NCBI RefSeq assembly: GCF_026616195.1 | Contig: NZ_JANHDH010000003.1 | Span: forward strand, 1-64,000 | Source of the DNA: Haloarchaeobius amylolyticus | Lineage (GTDB): Archaea > Halobacteriota > Halobacteria > Halobacteriales > Natrialbaceae | Length of the DNA stretch: 64,000 nt | Reading direction: 5' to 3' | Shown here: positions 17,401-24,598 of the stretch, one piece after another | Position numbering within the stretch: the first letter of the stretch is position 1 | How the letters are laid out: the number at the start of each line of letters is the position of its first letter | Notes under the pieces: model-generated | What the model was told of the DNA's origin: nothing | Database searches by the model: none | Seen by the model: only the letters and a program-made list of their open reading frames with translations | Translations under genes and position numbers: made by a program

Positions 17401-17802
17401 GACCACGTCGAGGCCTGTCTGGCACTGGTCGAGGAACTCGGCGACGAGCGCGACGAGGCCCTCGCGCTGGCCATCAGGGGACGCATCGCCCAGCAGCGCG
17501 GCGACCTCGACGTTGCCTGCGAGCACCTCTCGAGCGCCATCGAGATGCTCGAATCCCTCGACCGCTCGCCCGGCCTCGCGGAGACGTACCGCGACTACGC
17601 GTCGGTCTGCTCGGCCAACGGCGTGTACGAGAAGGCGTTCGATGCACTCGACGCCGCCATCGAGCGCTACGAGTCGGTCGGCGCGACCCCGTACCTGCGG
17701 GAGACGCTGACCGAGGCCGCCGAGATCGCCGAGGCCGCCGGTGACGAGGAACGGGTCACGGCCTCGCGAGAACGCCTGGAAGGCATGGCCGAGGCGGAGT
17801 GA
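14440..17802 (+). CDS. Large wHTH / P-loop NTPase / TPR regulator (STAND-like)
   Basis: A 1120-residue protein in four parts. Residues about 1-80 are a winged helix ('GPAHVRDLTAALGVSRSTVNRGVRELTEAGWI'). About 100-330 is an alpha/beta region resembling the sensor part of haloarchaeal wHTH regulators. About 335-690 is a P-loop NTPase with Walker A 'GLPGSGKST' (355-363) and a Walker B-like 'LVAVED' (409-414), followed by helical sequence. About 720-1110 is a run of TPR-type repeats ('GEARALNGVGVVAWLRGDVDEA', 'NNLGMIQRERGDLDGA' and others). This order, effector-NTPase-repeats, is that of STAND signalling ATPases such as MalT, in which the repeats bind a ligand and ATP-driven oligomerisation activates the effector, here DNA binding. 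The ligand is unknown. It stands alone with its own TATA and an unusual upstream site cluster. Confidence 0.78.
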   Translation: MDGDDVSDALELLDRRYRFLECIESGPAHVRDLTAALGVSRSTVNRGVRELTEAGWIARTDEGYVLTTAGSLVLDHHRDHLAGLRAVQSNHDLFDPIPPATPLEPAVLAGADITLSSSNRQYELLEQIHAMLDRATSLRALWPVAADDRSLSEVVGIAARGGSVTVAADPDIAERLQAEAETNGGVAQGSWHVESCDVLPRRLGVVDLVTDDERCVLLVVYSPTGGIHAVVENGSVGARRWADDLFRQYLGASQDHRLVDGPVGETGQQPVDELPESAAAPDVVTESGFRPLSSEYFEGTEVLAPATMLRAGPRLAEVRADMTLAREHVVDGDRRDFVADVLADVADGHDSVIIGLPGSGKSTCLKQAAYRWWHDGTGPVVYREAGRDAPIEDPTDLASALRAMDGHVLVAVEDATRGDVSRLFTLIQELSGDADVSFLLDSRRSEWADPDELLDARLETFRQDEIRPVSVPALDDTERDRFHAHVDRLLPGSLPPREEFTMPTWDDSDAEAGELLILSHRYGLFADPQDDRDAVTSLSQDVRSAYAAVADDPDALVVATLVNACNAAGLPVTPDLVYALAVDPDGPDLDAVDAALDDLDGHVLFGRVNGAYRTVHDAWSTAFLDEVVSTLDHAVAHRRFAGAVNALLALGGDPDRRDRIRSLRQGDAPVLEQVEADPVAWLTATAERLFSLGRETPGLAPLYGHGPHANLSFPDACPTSTVHSCLVARARMYSDAGDYEVALAECDYLEEVADATADENAKALLRARADKIRSYVWDRRGEFDDAWEYGLSSLEGFRAAGDRQGEARALNGVGVVAWLRGDVDEAKARFEAALDIYDEITDLRGEADVLNNLGMIQRERGDLDGAVERFEQSHEIRHTIGARVQALDSLINLGVTARDVGDLDAAIARFRQAVQESKTVGAREVEAHARRALGNTYRRAGDLGRSRESLERALEMTSAQENRHSQMLCLRGLAATACDDGRLDEAADHVEACLALVEELGDERDEALALAIRGRIAQQRGDLDVACEHLSSAIEMLESLDRSPGLAETYRDYASVCSANGVYEKAFDALDAAIERYESVGATPYLRETLTEAAEIAEAAGDEERVTASRERLEGMAEAE

Positions 17803-17855
17803 CCCGGGCACTGTTACTATCTCGCACCCCTCTCAGGCCGTCAGAATACGAATCC

Positions 17856-17863
17856 TTATTATT
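17856..17863 (+). promoter_or_regulatory. TATA box of the nikR-type gene
   Basis: TTATTATT at 17856-17863 is 22-29 nt before the ATG at 17885, so the mRNA is probably leaderless. The spacing supports that start. Confidence 0.65.
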
Positions 17864-17884
17864 TCTACCGCCGTCGGTTAATAC

Positions 17885-18304
17885 ATGACAGTCGTCAGTG
17901 TCTCGATGCCGGAGGAACTCCTCGAACGGATCGACGAGTTCGCAGAGACCCACGGGTACACCGGCCGGAGCGAGGTCATCCGGGAGGCCTCCCGGAACCT
18001 CCTCGGCGAGTTCGAGGACAAGAAGCTCGAGGACCGCAACCTCATGGGCGTGGTCACCGTGCTGTTCGACTACGAGTCCACGAACGTCGAACACCGGATG
18101 ATGAGCCTCCGCCATGAACACGAGGACCTCGTCGCCTCGAACGTCCACAACCACGTCGGCGACCACTACTGCATGGAGCTGTTCATCGTCGAGGGCTCGC
18201 TGGCGGACATCTCGACGTTCGTCGGGAAGATCCGCGCCACGAAGAACACCCTCTCGGTGGACTACTCGGTCATGCCCATCGACGAGGTCGGGAGCGTCCC
18301 CTGA
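17885..18304 (+). CDS. nikR: NikR-type nickel-responsive ribbon-helix-helix regulator
   Basis: A 139-residue protein of full NikR length. Residues 1-45 are the ribbon-helix-helix ('[19 protein letters not shown]', '[14 protein letters not shown]'). The rest is the ACT-like metal-sensing domain. The four planar-nickel ligands of the E. coli protein (His76, His87, His89, Cys95) fall at His77, His88, His90 and Cys96 here, so metal binding should be intact. The known role is to repress nickel uptake when Ni(II) is plentiful. No nickel transporter, hydrogenase or urease gene is in the window, so its target is elsewhere. It is convergent with the HerA-like gene. Confidence 0.9.
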   Translation: MTVVSVSMPEELLERIDEFAETHGYTGRSEVIREASRNLLGEFEDKKLEDRNLMGVVTVLFDYESTNVEHRMMSLRHEHEDLVASNVHNHVGDHYCMELFIVEGSLADISTFVGKIRATKNTLSVDYSVMPIDEVGSVP

Positions 18305-18322
18305 TTCCGGCCGCCAACCCGC

Positions 18323-20017
18323 TCAGGGATTCCGCGTCTTCTCTTTGACCGCCGCCATGCGCTCGCGCTCGCGGTGGTCCGCGACCAGTCGTTCCATCGA
18401 CCCCCGGTCGAGTTCGTAGCGCCCTTTCTCGTCGCGGCGCACCACGTCGCGCTTTCGGAGTTCCGTGAGCGCACTCTGGATGCGCTGGCCGTCCGTGTCG
18501 ACGAGCGGTTCGACCTGGGCCACCGTCATCGGGGCCTTCTCGCCGAGGACCGCGATGGTGTCCCAGGTGTACGTCTCGTTGCACTCGGCCTCGTGGATGG
18601 CGTCCTCGACGCGCCCCTCCACGGGGTCGGCGTGGACCAGCTCGACGACGTCATCGAACTCGTCGCTCCCGGCCGTCGAATCGCTGGAACTCGACGGCTC
18701 CGAGAACCGCCGCTGGAGCTGTTCGAGCGCCATCTCCAGGAACGCGATGCGGTCGCGCTGGTCCTGGACGATGTCGGCCTCCTCGCCGTCCTCGTGGAGT
18801 TCGGCGTTCTCCTCGCGGAGCGTCTCGTTGCGCGATTCGAGGCGTTCGAGTTCGCCCTCGAGTTCGCGCACCCGCTTGCGAAGCTCGTTGCGTTCGGCCT
18901 CGATCTCGGCGTTCGTCTTCTCCTCGTCCGGTTTGTCGTCGTCCACCGCGGCCGCATCGTCGAGCGTCGTCTGCTCGCCCGGCGTCTCGATACCGGTGTT
19001 GCCCGCGATGGCGTCGGCCATCTGCTCCGCGGCCGAGGAGATGTCTCGCGCGCGTTCGAGTTCGTCCTCCAGCGTCGATATCTTCTGTTCTTTCTTCTCG
19101 AGTTCGTTCTCGAGTTCGATGATGCGGTTCTCGCGCTCGGCCTTCTCCTCGGTGATGTCCGAGAGGTCCTCGACCAGCGCGTCGCTGACCGACTTGAGTT
19201 CGGGACGCTCGAAGTCGTCGAGCCCCGGCGTCGCACCCGCGTCGAAGGTGCGCTTGCGGCGGAACTGGATGGTCCGGATGTCGGCCTCGGCCCAGTCCGA
19301 CATCATGAACGCCTGCCCGGCGTCGAGGTCGGTGATGCGGTTCTCGTACTCGCTCCCGAGGATGCGCCCGACGACCTTGGTGTCGTTCTCCCAGGTGAGG
19401 CGGTGCCAGACCAGCCAGTTCGCCTGCGTGATGAAGTCCTTCTTGACGTCGGCCGGGCGCTGGCTGATGCCCATGATGCCGAGGCCGTGCTTGCGCCCGC
19501 GCTTGCCGACCTTGATGAGCATCTTGCCCGTCTCGTCCATCCCGCCGCCCTCGGGGATGTACTCGTGGACCTCCTCGACGACTAGGAGGAAGGGCTTCTT
19601 GAGCTTCTTCTCCTTCGCGAAGAGGTGTTTAGTGGTCTCGAGGATGAGTTCGTTCGCGACGTCCTCGTCGAGGTAGCCCGACACGTCGAGGATGATGGGG
19701 ACGTTCTCCTCCAGCGCGAGGTGGGCCATGCGCTCGGCGTGCTCGGGGGCGATCTGGATGTCGCACTCCTCGTCGGCGCCGGCGTGCAGCAGTTCGTACT
19801 CCTCCTTCAGCCCGTAGTACTCCCCGTCGGTGTCGACGACGAGCAGGGGGTAGCCCGCCTCCAGCAGCTCCTCGGCGACGACGCTCGCGGTGTTCGACTT
19901 CCCGGAGCCCGACTTCCCAGTCACGAAGCCCCGGCCCGTCAGCAGTTCTACGACCGGTACCGTCACGGTCGACCCGTCCACCGTCTCGCCGATTGTAATC
20001 TGTCTCGTCTCGCTCAT
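18323..20017 (-). CDS. HerA/FtsK-like ATPase with coiled coil and C-terminal winged helix
   Basis: A 564-residue protein. The ATPase part (about 1-270, DUF87/HerA-like) has Walker A 'GKSGSGKS' (34-41) and Walker B 'LLVVEEVH' (144-151), then 'GKRGRKHGLGIMGISQRPADV', a sensor-like stretch typical of the HerA branch. From about 285 to 430 there are two coiled-coil blocks with heptad Leu/Glu/Lys, split by an acidic linker. The last about 90 residues form a winged helix ('MTVAQVEPLVDTDGQRIQSALTELRKRDVVRRDEKG'). It lacks the N-terminal HAS barrel of canonical HerA and has no nurA neighbour, so it is a haloarchaeal variant that may pump or tether DNA rather than resect ends. The start codon is followed closely by the first beta strand. 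Confidence 0.82.
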   Translation of the reverse strand: MSETRQITIGETVDGSTVTVPVVELLTGRGFVTGKSGSGKSNTASVVAEELLEAGYPLLVVDTDGEYYGLKEEYELLHAGADEECDIQIAPEHAERMAHLALEENVPIILDVSGYLDEDVANELILETTKHLFAKEKKLKKPFLLVVEEVHEYIPEGGGMDETGKMLIKVGKRGRKHGLGIMGISQRPADVKKDFITQANWLVWHRLTWENDTKVVGRILGSEYENRITDLDAGQAFMMSDWAEADIRTIQFRRKRTFDAGATPGLDDFERPELKSVSDALVEDLSDITEEKAERENRIIELENELEKKEQKISTLEDELERARDISSAAEQMADAIAGNTGIETPGEQTTLDDAAAVDDDKPDEEKTNAEIEAERNELRKRVRELEGELERLESRNETLREENAELHEDGEEADIVQDQRDRIAFLEMALEQLQRRFSEPSSSSDSTAGSDEFDDVVELVHADPVEGRVEDAIHEAECNETYTWDTIAVLGEKAPMTVAQVEPLVDTDGQRIQSALTELRKRDVVRRDEKGRYELDRGSMERLVADHRERERMAAVKEKTRNP

Positions 20018-20382
20018 ACCCGTCCCGTTACCGGCTACTCATCCCCGGCCCACCTGTATCTTTCGTGCGAGCAACCATTCTGACGGAAGAACACACCGTT
20101 TGAACGGTCTACACATTGTACACCGTGTGAGATGTGTCGTCGGCGTTCCGTGTATCCGCTATGCGTGAGAGGATGGACTCACACCAGCCCCAGATTCTCG
20201 AATAAATACTTACTCGGTTTCAGGTACTCTCAGGTTCTGTGGGAAAAGTCTCCATTTTAGTAGGATATACCGGTTCCATCTTGTTAATAGAATACATAAA
20301 ACAGTACTCTTGTTCTCGACTACCCCGAAACATTCGACCGCGAACCAGCACCTGCTTGGCTACCCCTAGCGCGTCAGGGGAC
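20018..20382. other. 365-nt intergenic region, A/T-rich centre
   Basis: It lies upstream of the HerA-like gene and downstream of lpdA. Near the HerA side, 'AAGATACAGG' (minus strand) is a plausible TATA. About 20200-20310 is markedly A/T-rich for this chromosome and has several TATA-like words but no gene I can support. CCGTT-TG-AACGG (20096-20107) is a weak palindrome. Confidence 0.45.
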
Positions 20383-21801
20383 TCACCGACCGACCGTGTG
20401 GATGGCCGCGCCCTGGGCGCTCGCGGCCGCCTCCATCACCGCCTCGGTCAGGGTCGGGTGGGTGTGAACCGTTGTCGCGACCTCCGCGAGCGTGGCGCCG
20501 GTCTCGACCGCGAGTGCGAACTCGGCGACCAGTTCGGACGCCTCGGGACAGACCAGTTGTGCACCGACGATGGTACCCGTGGTCCCGTTCGCGACGACCC
20601 GGACGAAGCCGTCGGTCTCGTCGAGGGTGAGCGCCCGGCCGGAGGCGCGCATGGGCATCCGACCGACGACCGGCTCCAGTCCCGCGTCCGCGGCCTCGGC
20701 CTCGGTCAGTCCGACCGTCGCGACCTCCGGGTCGGTGAAGACGGCGGCCGGGATGGCGCGGGTCGACATCGTCTCGTCCTCCCCGGCGATAGCGGCGGCG
20801 GCGACCTCACCCTCCTTGCTGGCTCGATGGGCCAGCATGGGCTCGCCGGCGACGTCACCGACGGCGAATATCGAGTCCGTGCTCGTTCTGGCCTGTTCGT
20901 CGGTCACGACGAACCCGCGCTCGTCGGTCTCGACGCCTGCGGCCGACAGGTCGAGTGTGCCCGTGACCGGCACGCGGCCGACGGCGACGACCACGCGGTC
21001 CGCCTCGTACTGGGCCTGGCCGTCGTCGTCGGACTGAGTCCTCACGCGCACTCCCCCGGTGGTCGGCGTCCACCCATCGGCTCGTTCGCCGAACCGGAAC
21101 GTGACCCCGAGCGATTCGGCTCGCCGCCTGACGACGCGGGCGACGTCGCGTTCGTACCCCGGGAGCACCCCGTCGAGCGCCTCGACGACCGTGACGTCGA
21201 CGCCGAGCTTGGCGAACACCGTCGAGAGCTCCATCCCGATGTAGCCCGCGCCGATGACGACCAGCCGGTCGGGGAGCGAGTCGAGTGCGAGCGCGTGGGT
21301 CGACGAGAGCACCTCCTCGCCGTCGAACGCGAACCCCGGTAGCTCGACCGGGCGCGACCCCGTGGCGACGATGGCGTGCTCGAAGTCGGTCGTCCCGACC
21401 GTCGTTCCCTGTCGGGTGACCCTGACCTGCTGTGTGTCGGTGAACGCGGCGGTCCCGTCGACGAGGGTCACGCCGTTCGCCCGGCAGAGCTTCTCGACAC
21501 CGCCTGTGAGACGGCTCACGACGCCCTCTTTCCAGTCGGTCATCGCCGCGAAGTCCACGTCGACCTCCGCGGTGATGCCCATCTCCTCGGCGGTGGTTGC
21601 CTCGTGGGCCACGTCGGTCGCCGTGATGAGCGCCTTCGAGGGGATGCACCCGACGTTGAGACAGGTGCCGCCGTAGGCGTCCTTCTCCACGAGCGTCACG
21701 TCGAACCCGGCCTGCGCCGCCCGGATCGCCGCGACGTATCCACCGGGGCCTGCACCGATAACCAGTACCTCCGTCTCTCTCGGCAGTGAGTGGTCAGCCA
21801 T
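20383..21801 (-). CDS. lpdA: Dihydrolipoyl dehydrogenase (E3)
   Basis: A 472-residue flavoprotein of normal E3 length. The FAD-binding 'GAGPGG' (16-21) is followed by the redox-active disulfide 'GGTCLNVGCIPSK' (Cys47 and Cys52). The NAD-binding 'GAGYIGMELS' lies near 180, a second FAD contact 'IFAVGDVAG' near 305, and the dimer-interface His-Glu region 'HTHPTLTEAV' near 450. It reoxidises the dihydrolipoyl arm of E2 and reduces NAD+. Its place next to E2, E1 and AcoX genes marks it as the E3 of that complex, although it can also serve other 2-oxoacid complexes or glycine cleavage. It is divergent from the esterase gene, with a likely TATA 'GTATAAGC' (minus strand, about 21843-21850). Confidence 0.95.
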   Translation of the reverse strand: MADHSLPRETEVLVIGAGPGGYVAAIRAAQAGFDVTLVEKDAYGGTCLNVGCIPSKALITATDVAHEATTAEEMGITAEVDVDFAAMTDWKEGVVSRLTGGVEKLCRANGVTLVDGTAAFTDTQQVRVTRQGTTVGTTDFEHAIVATGSRPVELPGFAFDGEEVLSSTHALALDSLPDRLVVIGAGYIGMELSTVFAKLGVDVTVVEALDGVLPGYERDVARVVRRRAESLGVTFRFGERADGWTPTTGGVRVRTQSDDDGQAQYEADRVVVAVGRVPVTGTLDLSAAGVETDERGFVVTDEQARTSTDSIFAVGDVAGEPMLAHRASKEGEVAAAAIAGEDETMSTRAIPAAVFTDPEVATVGLTEAEAADAGLEPVVGRMPMRASGRALTLDETDGFVRVVANGTTGTIVGAQLVCPEASELVAEFALAVETGATLAEVATTVHTHPTLTEAVMEAAASAQGAAIHTVGR

Positions 21802-21872
21802 CGTCTGTCGTACCTGCTGGCGTGTGCTACAGCGTCTCCCCGCTTATACTCTTCTGCTATCGGGGGGTACAG

Positions 21873-21878
21873 TTATAC
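21873..21878 (+). promoter_or_regulatory. TATA box for the alpha/beta-hydrolase gene
   Basis: TTATAC at 21873-21878 lies 30-35 nt before the ATG at 21908, giving a very short leader or none. It supports this start over the in-frame ATG at 21824, which would lie upstream of the promoter. Confidence 0.6.
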
Positions 21879-21907
21879 CGCTCTATCCGAATAGTGTAAT
21901 CGACGCG

Positions 21908-22870
21908 ATGTCATCGACACTTCACCCCCAGGTACAGGAGTACCTCCACGGACTGACGGACGAGGGCCTGCCACCACTGTATCGCCTCTCGCTCGAGGAC
22001 GCTCGCCAGACGTACCGCGACCTCAGCGTGCCGGACGAACCACCGGACGAGGTCGCGTCGGTTCGGGACCGTACGGTCCCGGGCCCCGACGGGGACATAC
22101 CGGTCCGACTCTACCGGCCGGTCGGGGACGACCCTATCGCGCCACTCGTGTTCTGCCACGGCGGCGGCTGGATGCTGGGCGGCCTCGAGACCCACGACGC
22201 CCTCTGCCGGGCGCTCGCGAACGCCACGAACTGTCTGGTCGTCGCCGTCGACTACCGCCTCGCGCCCGAGCACCGGTTCCCCGCCGGTCTCGAGGACTGC
22301 TACGCCGCGACGTGCTGGGTCGCGAACGACGAGGAGACGCTCGACGTCGACGCCGACTCGCTGGTCGTCGCGGGCGACAGTGCCGGGGCGACGCTCGCGA
22401 TGGGGGTCGCGATGCTGGCGCGCGACCGTGACGGCCCGGCCATCGACTACCAGGTCCTCGCCTACCCGGCGACCAACTACGCGTTCGACACGGCGTCGTA
22501 CGAGGAGAACGCACAGGGGTACTTCCTCACCCGGAAGGACATGGAGCGGTTCTGGGACGGGTACCTCCGGAGCGACCTGGACGCCACGCACGCCTACGCC
22601 TCGCCACACCGGGCGGAGAGCATGGCGGACCTCCCGCCGTCGCTGGTGGTGACCTGTGGGTTCGACCCGCTCCGCGACGACGGGCGCGCGCTCGCCGACC
22701 GGCTGTCGGACGCCGGTGTCCCGACGAAGCACGTCGAGTACGAGGACATGATCCACGGCTTCCTGACGATGCTCTCGGACCCGGACCTGGACCGCGCCCG
22801 CGAGGCAATCGAGGAGATCGGTGAGACGGTCCAGCACGAGGTGCGACAGGCGGCGCAGGTACCGCAATGA
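21908..22870 (+). CDS. Alpha/beta-hydrolase, hormone-sensitive-lipase (HSL) esterase family
   Basis: A 320-residue esterase. It has the HSL oxyanion motif HGGGW (84-88), nucleophile Ser158 in GDSAG (156-160), and the other triad candidates Asp253 ('CGFDPLRDDG') and His283 ('MIHGFLTM'). 'DYRLAPEHRFPA' near 115-126 is another HSL-family mark. No signal peptide, so it acts in the cytoplasm on short-chain esters. It sits between the E3 and E2 genes of the acetoin/2-oxoacid dehydrogenase locus. Hydrolysis of an ester or lactone that feeds that pathway is possible but is only inferred from location. Confidence 0.88.
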   Translation: MSSTLHPQVQEYLHGLTDEGLPPLYRLSLEDARQTYRDLSVPDEPPDEVASVRDRTVPGPDGDIPVRLYRPVGDDPIAPLVFCHGGGWMLGGLETHDALCRALANATNCLVVAVDYRLAPEHRFPAGLEDCYAATCWVANDEETLDVDADSLVVAGDSAGATLAMGVAMLARDRDGPAIDYQVLAYPATNYAFDTASYEENAQGYFLTRKDMERFWDGYLRSDLDATHAYASPHRAESMADLPPSLVVTCGFDPLRDDGRALADRLSDAGVPTKHVEYEDMIHGFLTMLSDPDLDRAREAIEEIGETVQHEVRQAAQVPQ

Positions 22871-23020
22871 GGGTCCGCACGACTCCACGAGTCCGACTCG
22901 GCAGTGGTCTCGGGGGAGGCAGCCACTGATCACCGACCGACGGTCCGCCTCGAATCGGGGGGCATGGCACTGATGTCGTCGTCCCCGCCTGTGAGTGAAG
23001 GGTTGCCACGGTAAACACGC

Positions 23021-23030
23021 TTTTGTATGA
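23021..23030 (+). promoter_or_regulatory. TATA region of the E2 gene
   Basis: TTTTGTATGA at 23021-23030 is centred about 27 nt before the ATG at 23053, consistent with a leaderless transcript. Confidence 0.55.
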
Positions 23031-23052
23031 TGAAGTAGTTGTGTGGTTTATA

Positions 23053-24411
23053 ATGGCAATTATTGTCAAGATGCCAAAACTGGGGCTCGAGATGGAGCAG
23101 GGGACCGTGCTCGAGTGGTTCGTCGACCCCGGCCAACCGGTGTCGGAAGGCGACGTGATAGCCGAGGTCGAATCCGAGAAGAGCATCGGCGAGGTCGAAG
23201 CCCGCGAGGACGGCGAACTCCGCCGCATCTACCTCGAGGAGGGCGAGTCCATCCCACCGGGGAAACCCATCGGCATCCTCGCGAACGGGGACGCCGACAT
23301 CGCCGACCTCGAGGCCGAGGTCGAATCGGAACTCGGCGGCGCGGCCGACACCGGCCAGGAGAGCTCCAGCGACGAGGCAGCGACCGGTGAGACCGGGACG
23401 GCAAGCGGCGATTCCGGTACAGCACAGACCGCGACTGCTGGGGCCGCACCCGACGGGGCGTCGGCAGCGGTGAAGGCCTCGCCCCGGGCCAAGAAGCGAG
23501 CCGAGGAGCTATCGGTCGACCTCTCGACGGTCGAGGGGACCGGCCCGATGGATTCGGTGACGGAGGCTGACGTCGAGGCCGCCGCAGAGAGCGGTACCAC
23601 GGCCGAGAGCGACTCCGCCGCCGAGGAGGTCAAGGCATCCCCCCGTGCGAAGAAACGCGCCGAGGAACTCGGTGTCGACCTCACGACGGTCGAGGGGACC
23701 GGCCCGATGGATTCGGTGACCGAGGACGACGTCGAGGCCGCCGCGGAGGCTGGGTCGGGCGCCGAACCGGTGGCGGCCCAGCGGGTCGACACCGGCGGAG
23801 TTGCGACGTCCCGGTTCCAGCAGGTCACCGAGGTGGCAGCCCCCGACGCCGGTGAGGCACTGCTGGAGACGACCGAGGCGGTCCGTGCAGCCTTCGAGGA
23901 CCGGGTGACGACCACCGACCTGTTGCTCGTCGTCGCCTCGGCGGCGCTTGCCGACACGCCGGTCGTGAACGGGACCTACGGCGAGTCCACCCACCAGGTC
24001 GTCGCCGACCACGACATCGCGCTCGTGACCGAGGCCGACGGGGAACTCACCACGGGCGTGATTCCGGCGGTCGACGAGAAGTCGCTCACCCAGCTCGTCG
24101 AGGCGCGCGAGGGCCTCGTGGGCGACGAGGACGAACGGCCGTCGTTCACGCTGGCCGAGCCGGCAGGCGACGACGCCGAGGGACTGCTCGTCAACCGGCC
24201 CGCCGTCGCCGCGCTGGAGGTCGACCTCTCCGGACAGCGGGCCGTGCCCGGTGACGACGGCGTCGACCTCCGGCCACTCGTCACCGCGACCCTGACCTAC
24301 GACACGCGTGCCATCGGCCGGTCCGAGGCGACCGCGTTCCTGGACAGTTTCTTCGAGCGAGCAGCCGAGTCGTCGACGCTGGTGCTGGATTCGTACCGCG
24401 GCACGGAGTAA
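23053..24411 (+). CDS. 2-oxoacid/acetoin dehydrogenase E2-like protein with duplicated E3-binding domain and altered active site
   Basis: A 452-residue protein. Residues 1-80 are a lipoyl domain with the modified Lys43 in 'VESEKSIGEVEA'. Two near-identical peripheral-subunit-binding domains follow at about 140-181 and 193-234, each starting 'VKASPRAKKRAEEL' and containing 'TVEGTGPMDSVTE'. The remaining about 200 residues align with the E2 acyltransferase core from 'TTTDLLLVVASAAL' and 'SFTLAEPAGDD' onward, but the core's first part is much shortened. The catalytic motif DHRVIDG reads DTRAIGR (417-423), so the active-site His and Asp are both absent. It probably still carries lipoyl groups and binds E1/E3, but acyl transfer by the usual mechanism looks doubtful. 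The start at 23053 begins the lipoyl strand and suits the TATA spacing. Confidence 0.88.
   Translation: MAIIVKMPKLGLEMEQGTVLEWFVDPGQPVSEGDVIAEVESEKSIGEVEAREDGELRRIYLEEGESIPPGKPIGILANGDADIADLEAEVESELGGAADTGQESSSDEAATGETGTASGDSGTAQTATAGAAPDGASAAVKASPRAKKRAEELSVDLSTVEGTGPMDSVTEADVEAAAESGTTAESDSAAEEVKASPRAKKRAEELGVDLTTVEGTGPMDSVTEDDVEAAAEAGSGAEPVAAQRVDTGGVATSRFQQVTEVAAPDAGEALLETTEAVRAAFEDRVTTTDLLLVVASAALADTPVVNGTYGESTHQVVADHDIALVTEADGELTTGVIPAVDEKSLTQLVEAREGLVGDEDERPSFTLAEPAGDDAEGLLVNRPAVAALEVDLSGQRAVPGDDGVDLRPLVTATLTYDTRAIGRSEATAFLDSFFERAAESSTLVLDSYRGTE
23470..23749 (+). repeat. In-gene duplication encoding two E3-binding domains
   Basis: Two in-frame copies offset by 159 nt (53 codons). A 37-nt block is identical in both (23525-23561 and 23684-23720), while other positions differ mostly at third bases. 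This suggests a fairly recent duplication or gene conversion. Confidence 0.8.
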
Positions 24412-24598
24412 CCGCCGGCCGGTCGCCGGGGCTCGTCCCGGGTACTCGGCACGTCTCGCCTGTTCTGCACCTTCTCCGTCTTCTCTGGTTCCGGTCTGGA
24501 CCCTGCGCCCACGTCCGGAGAGCCGCGGAGCTATCACTGAGCAACAGAATCCGTCCCACAGGAAGGGTGGGCGCTGGGGAAGGGTGGATGGACAGCGA

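Noticed and set aside
14440-20017. A defence island made of the STAND-like protein and the HerA-like ATPase
   Set aside because: The NikR regulator lies between them, the two are on opposite strands, and no nuclease, toxin, restriction or phage gene is present.
20018-20382. A possible small gene in the A/T-rich region upstream of the HerA-like gene
   Set aside because: Short frames only, with no haloarchaeal codon bias or recognisable motif.
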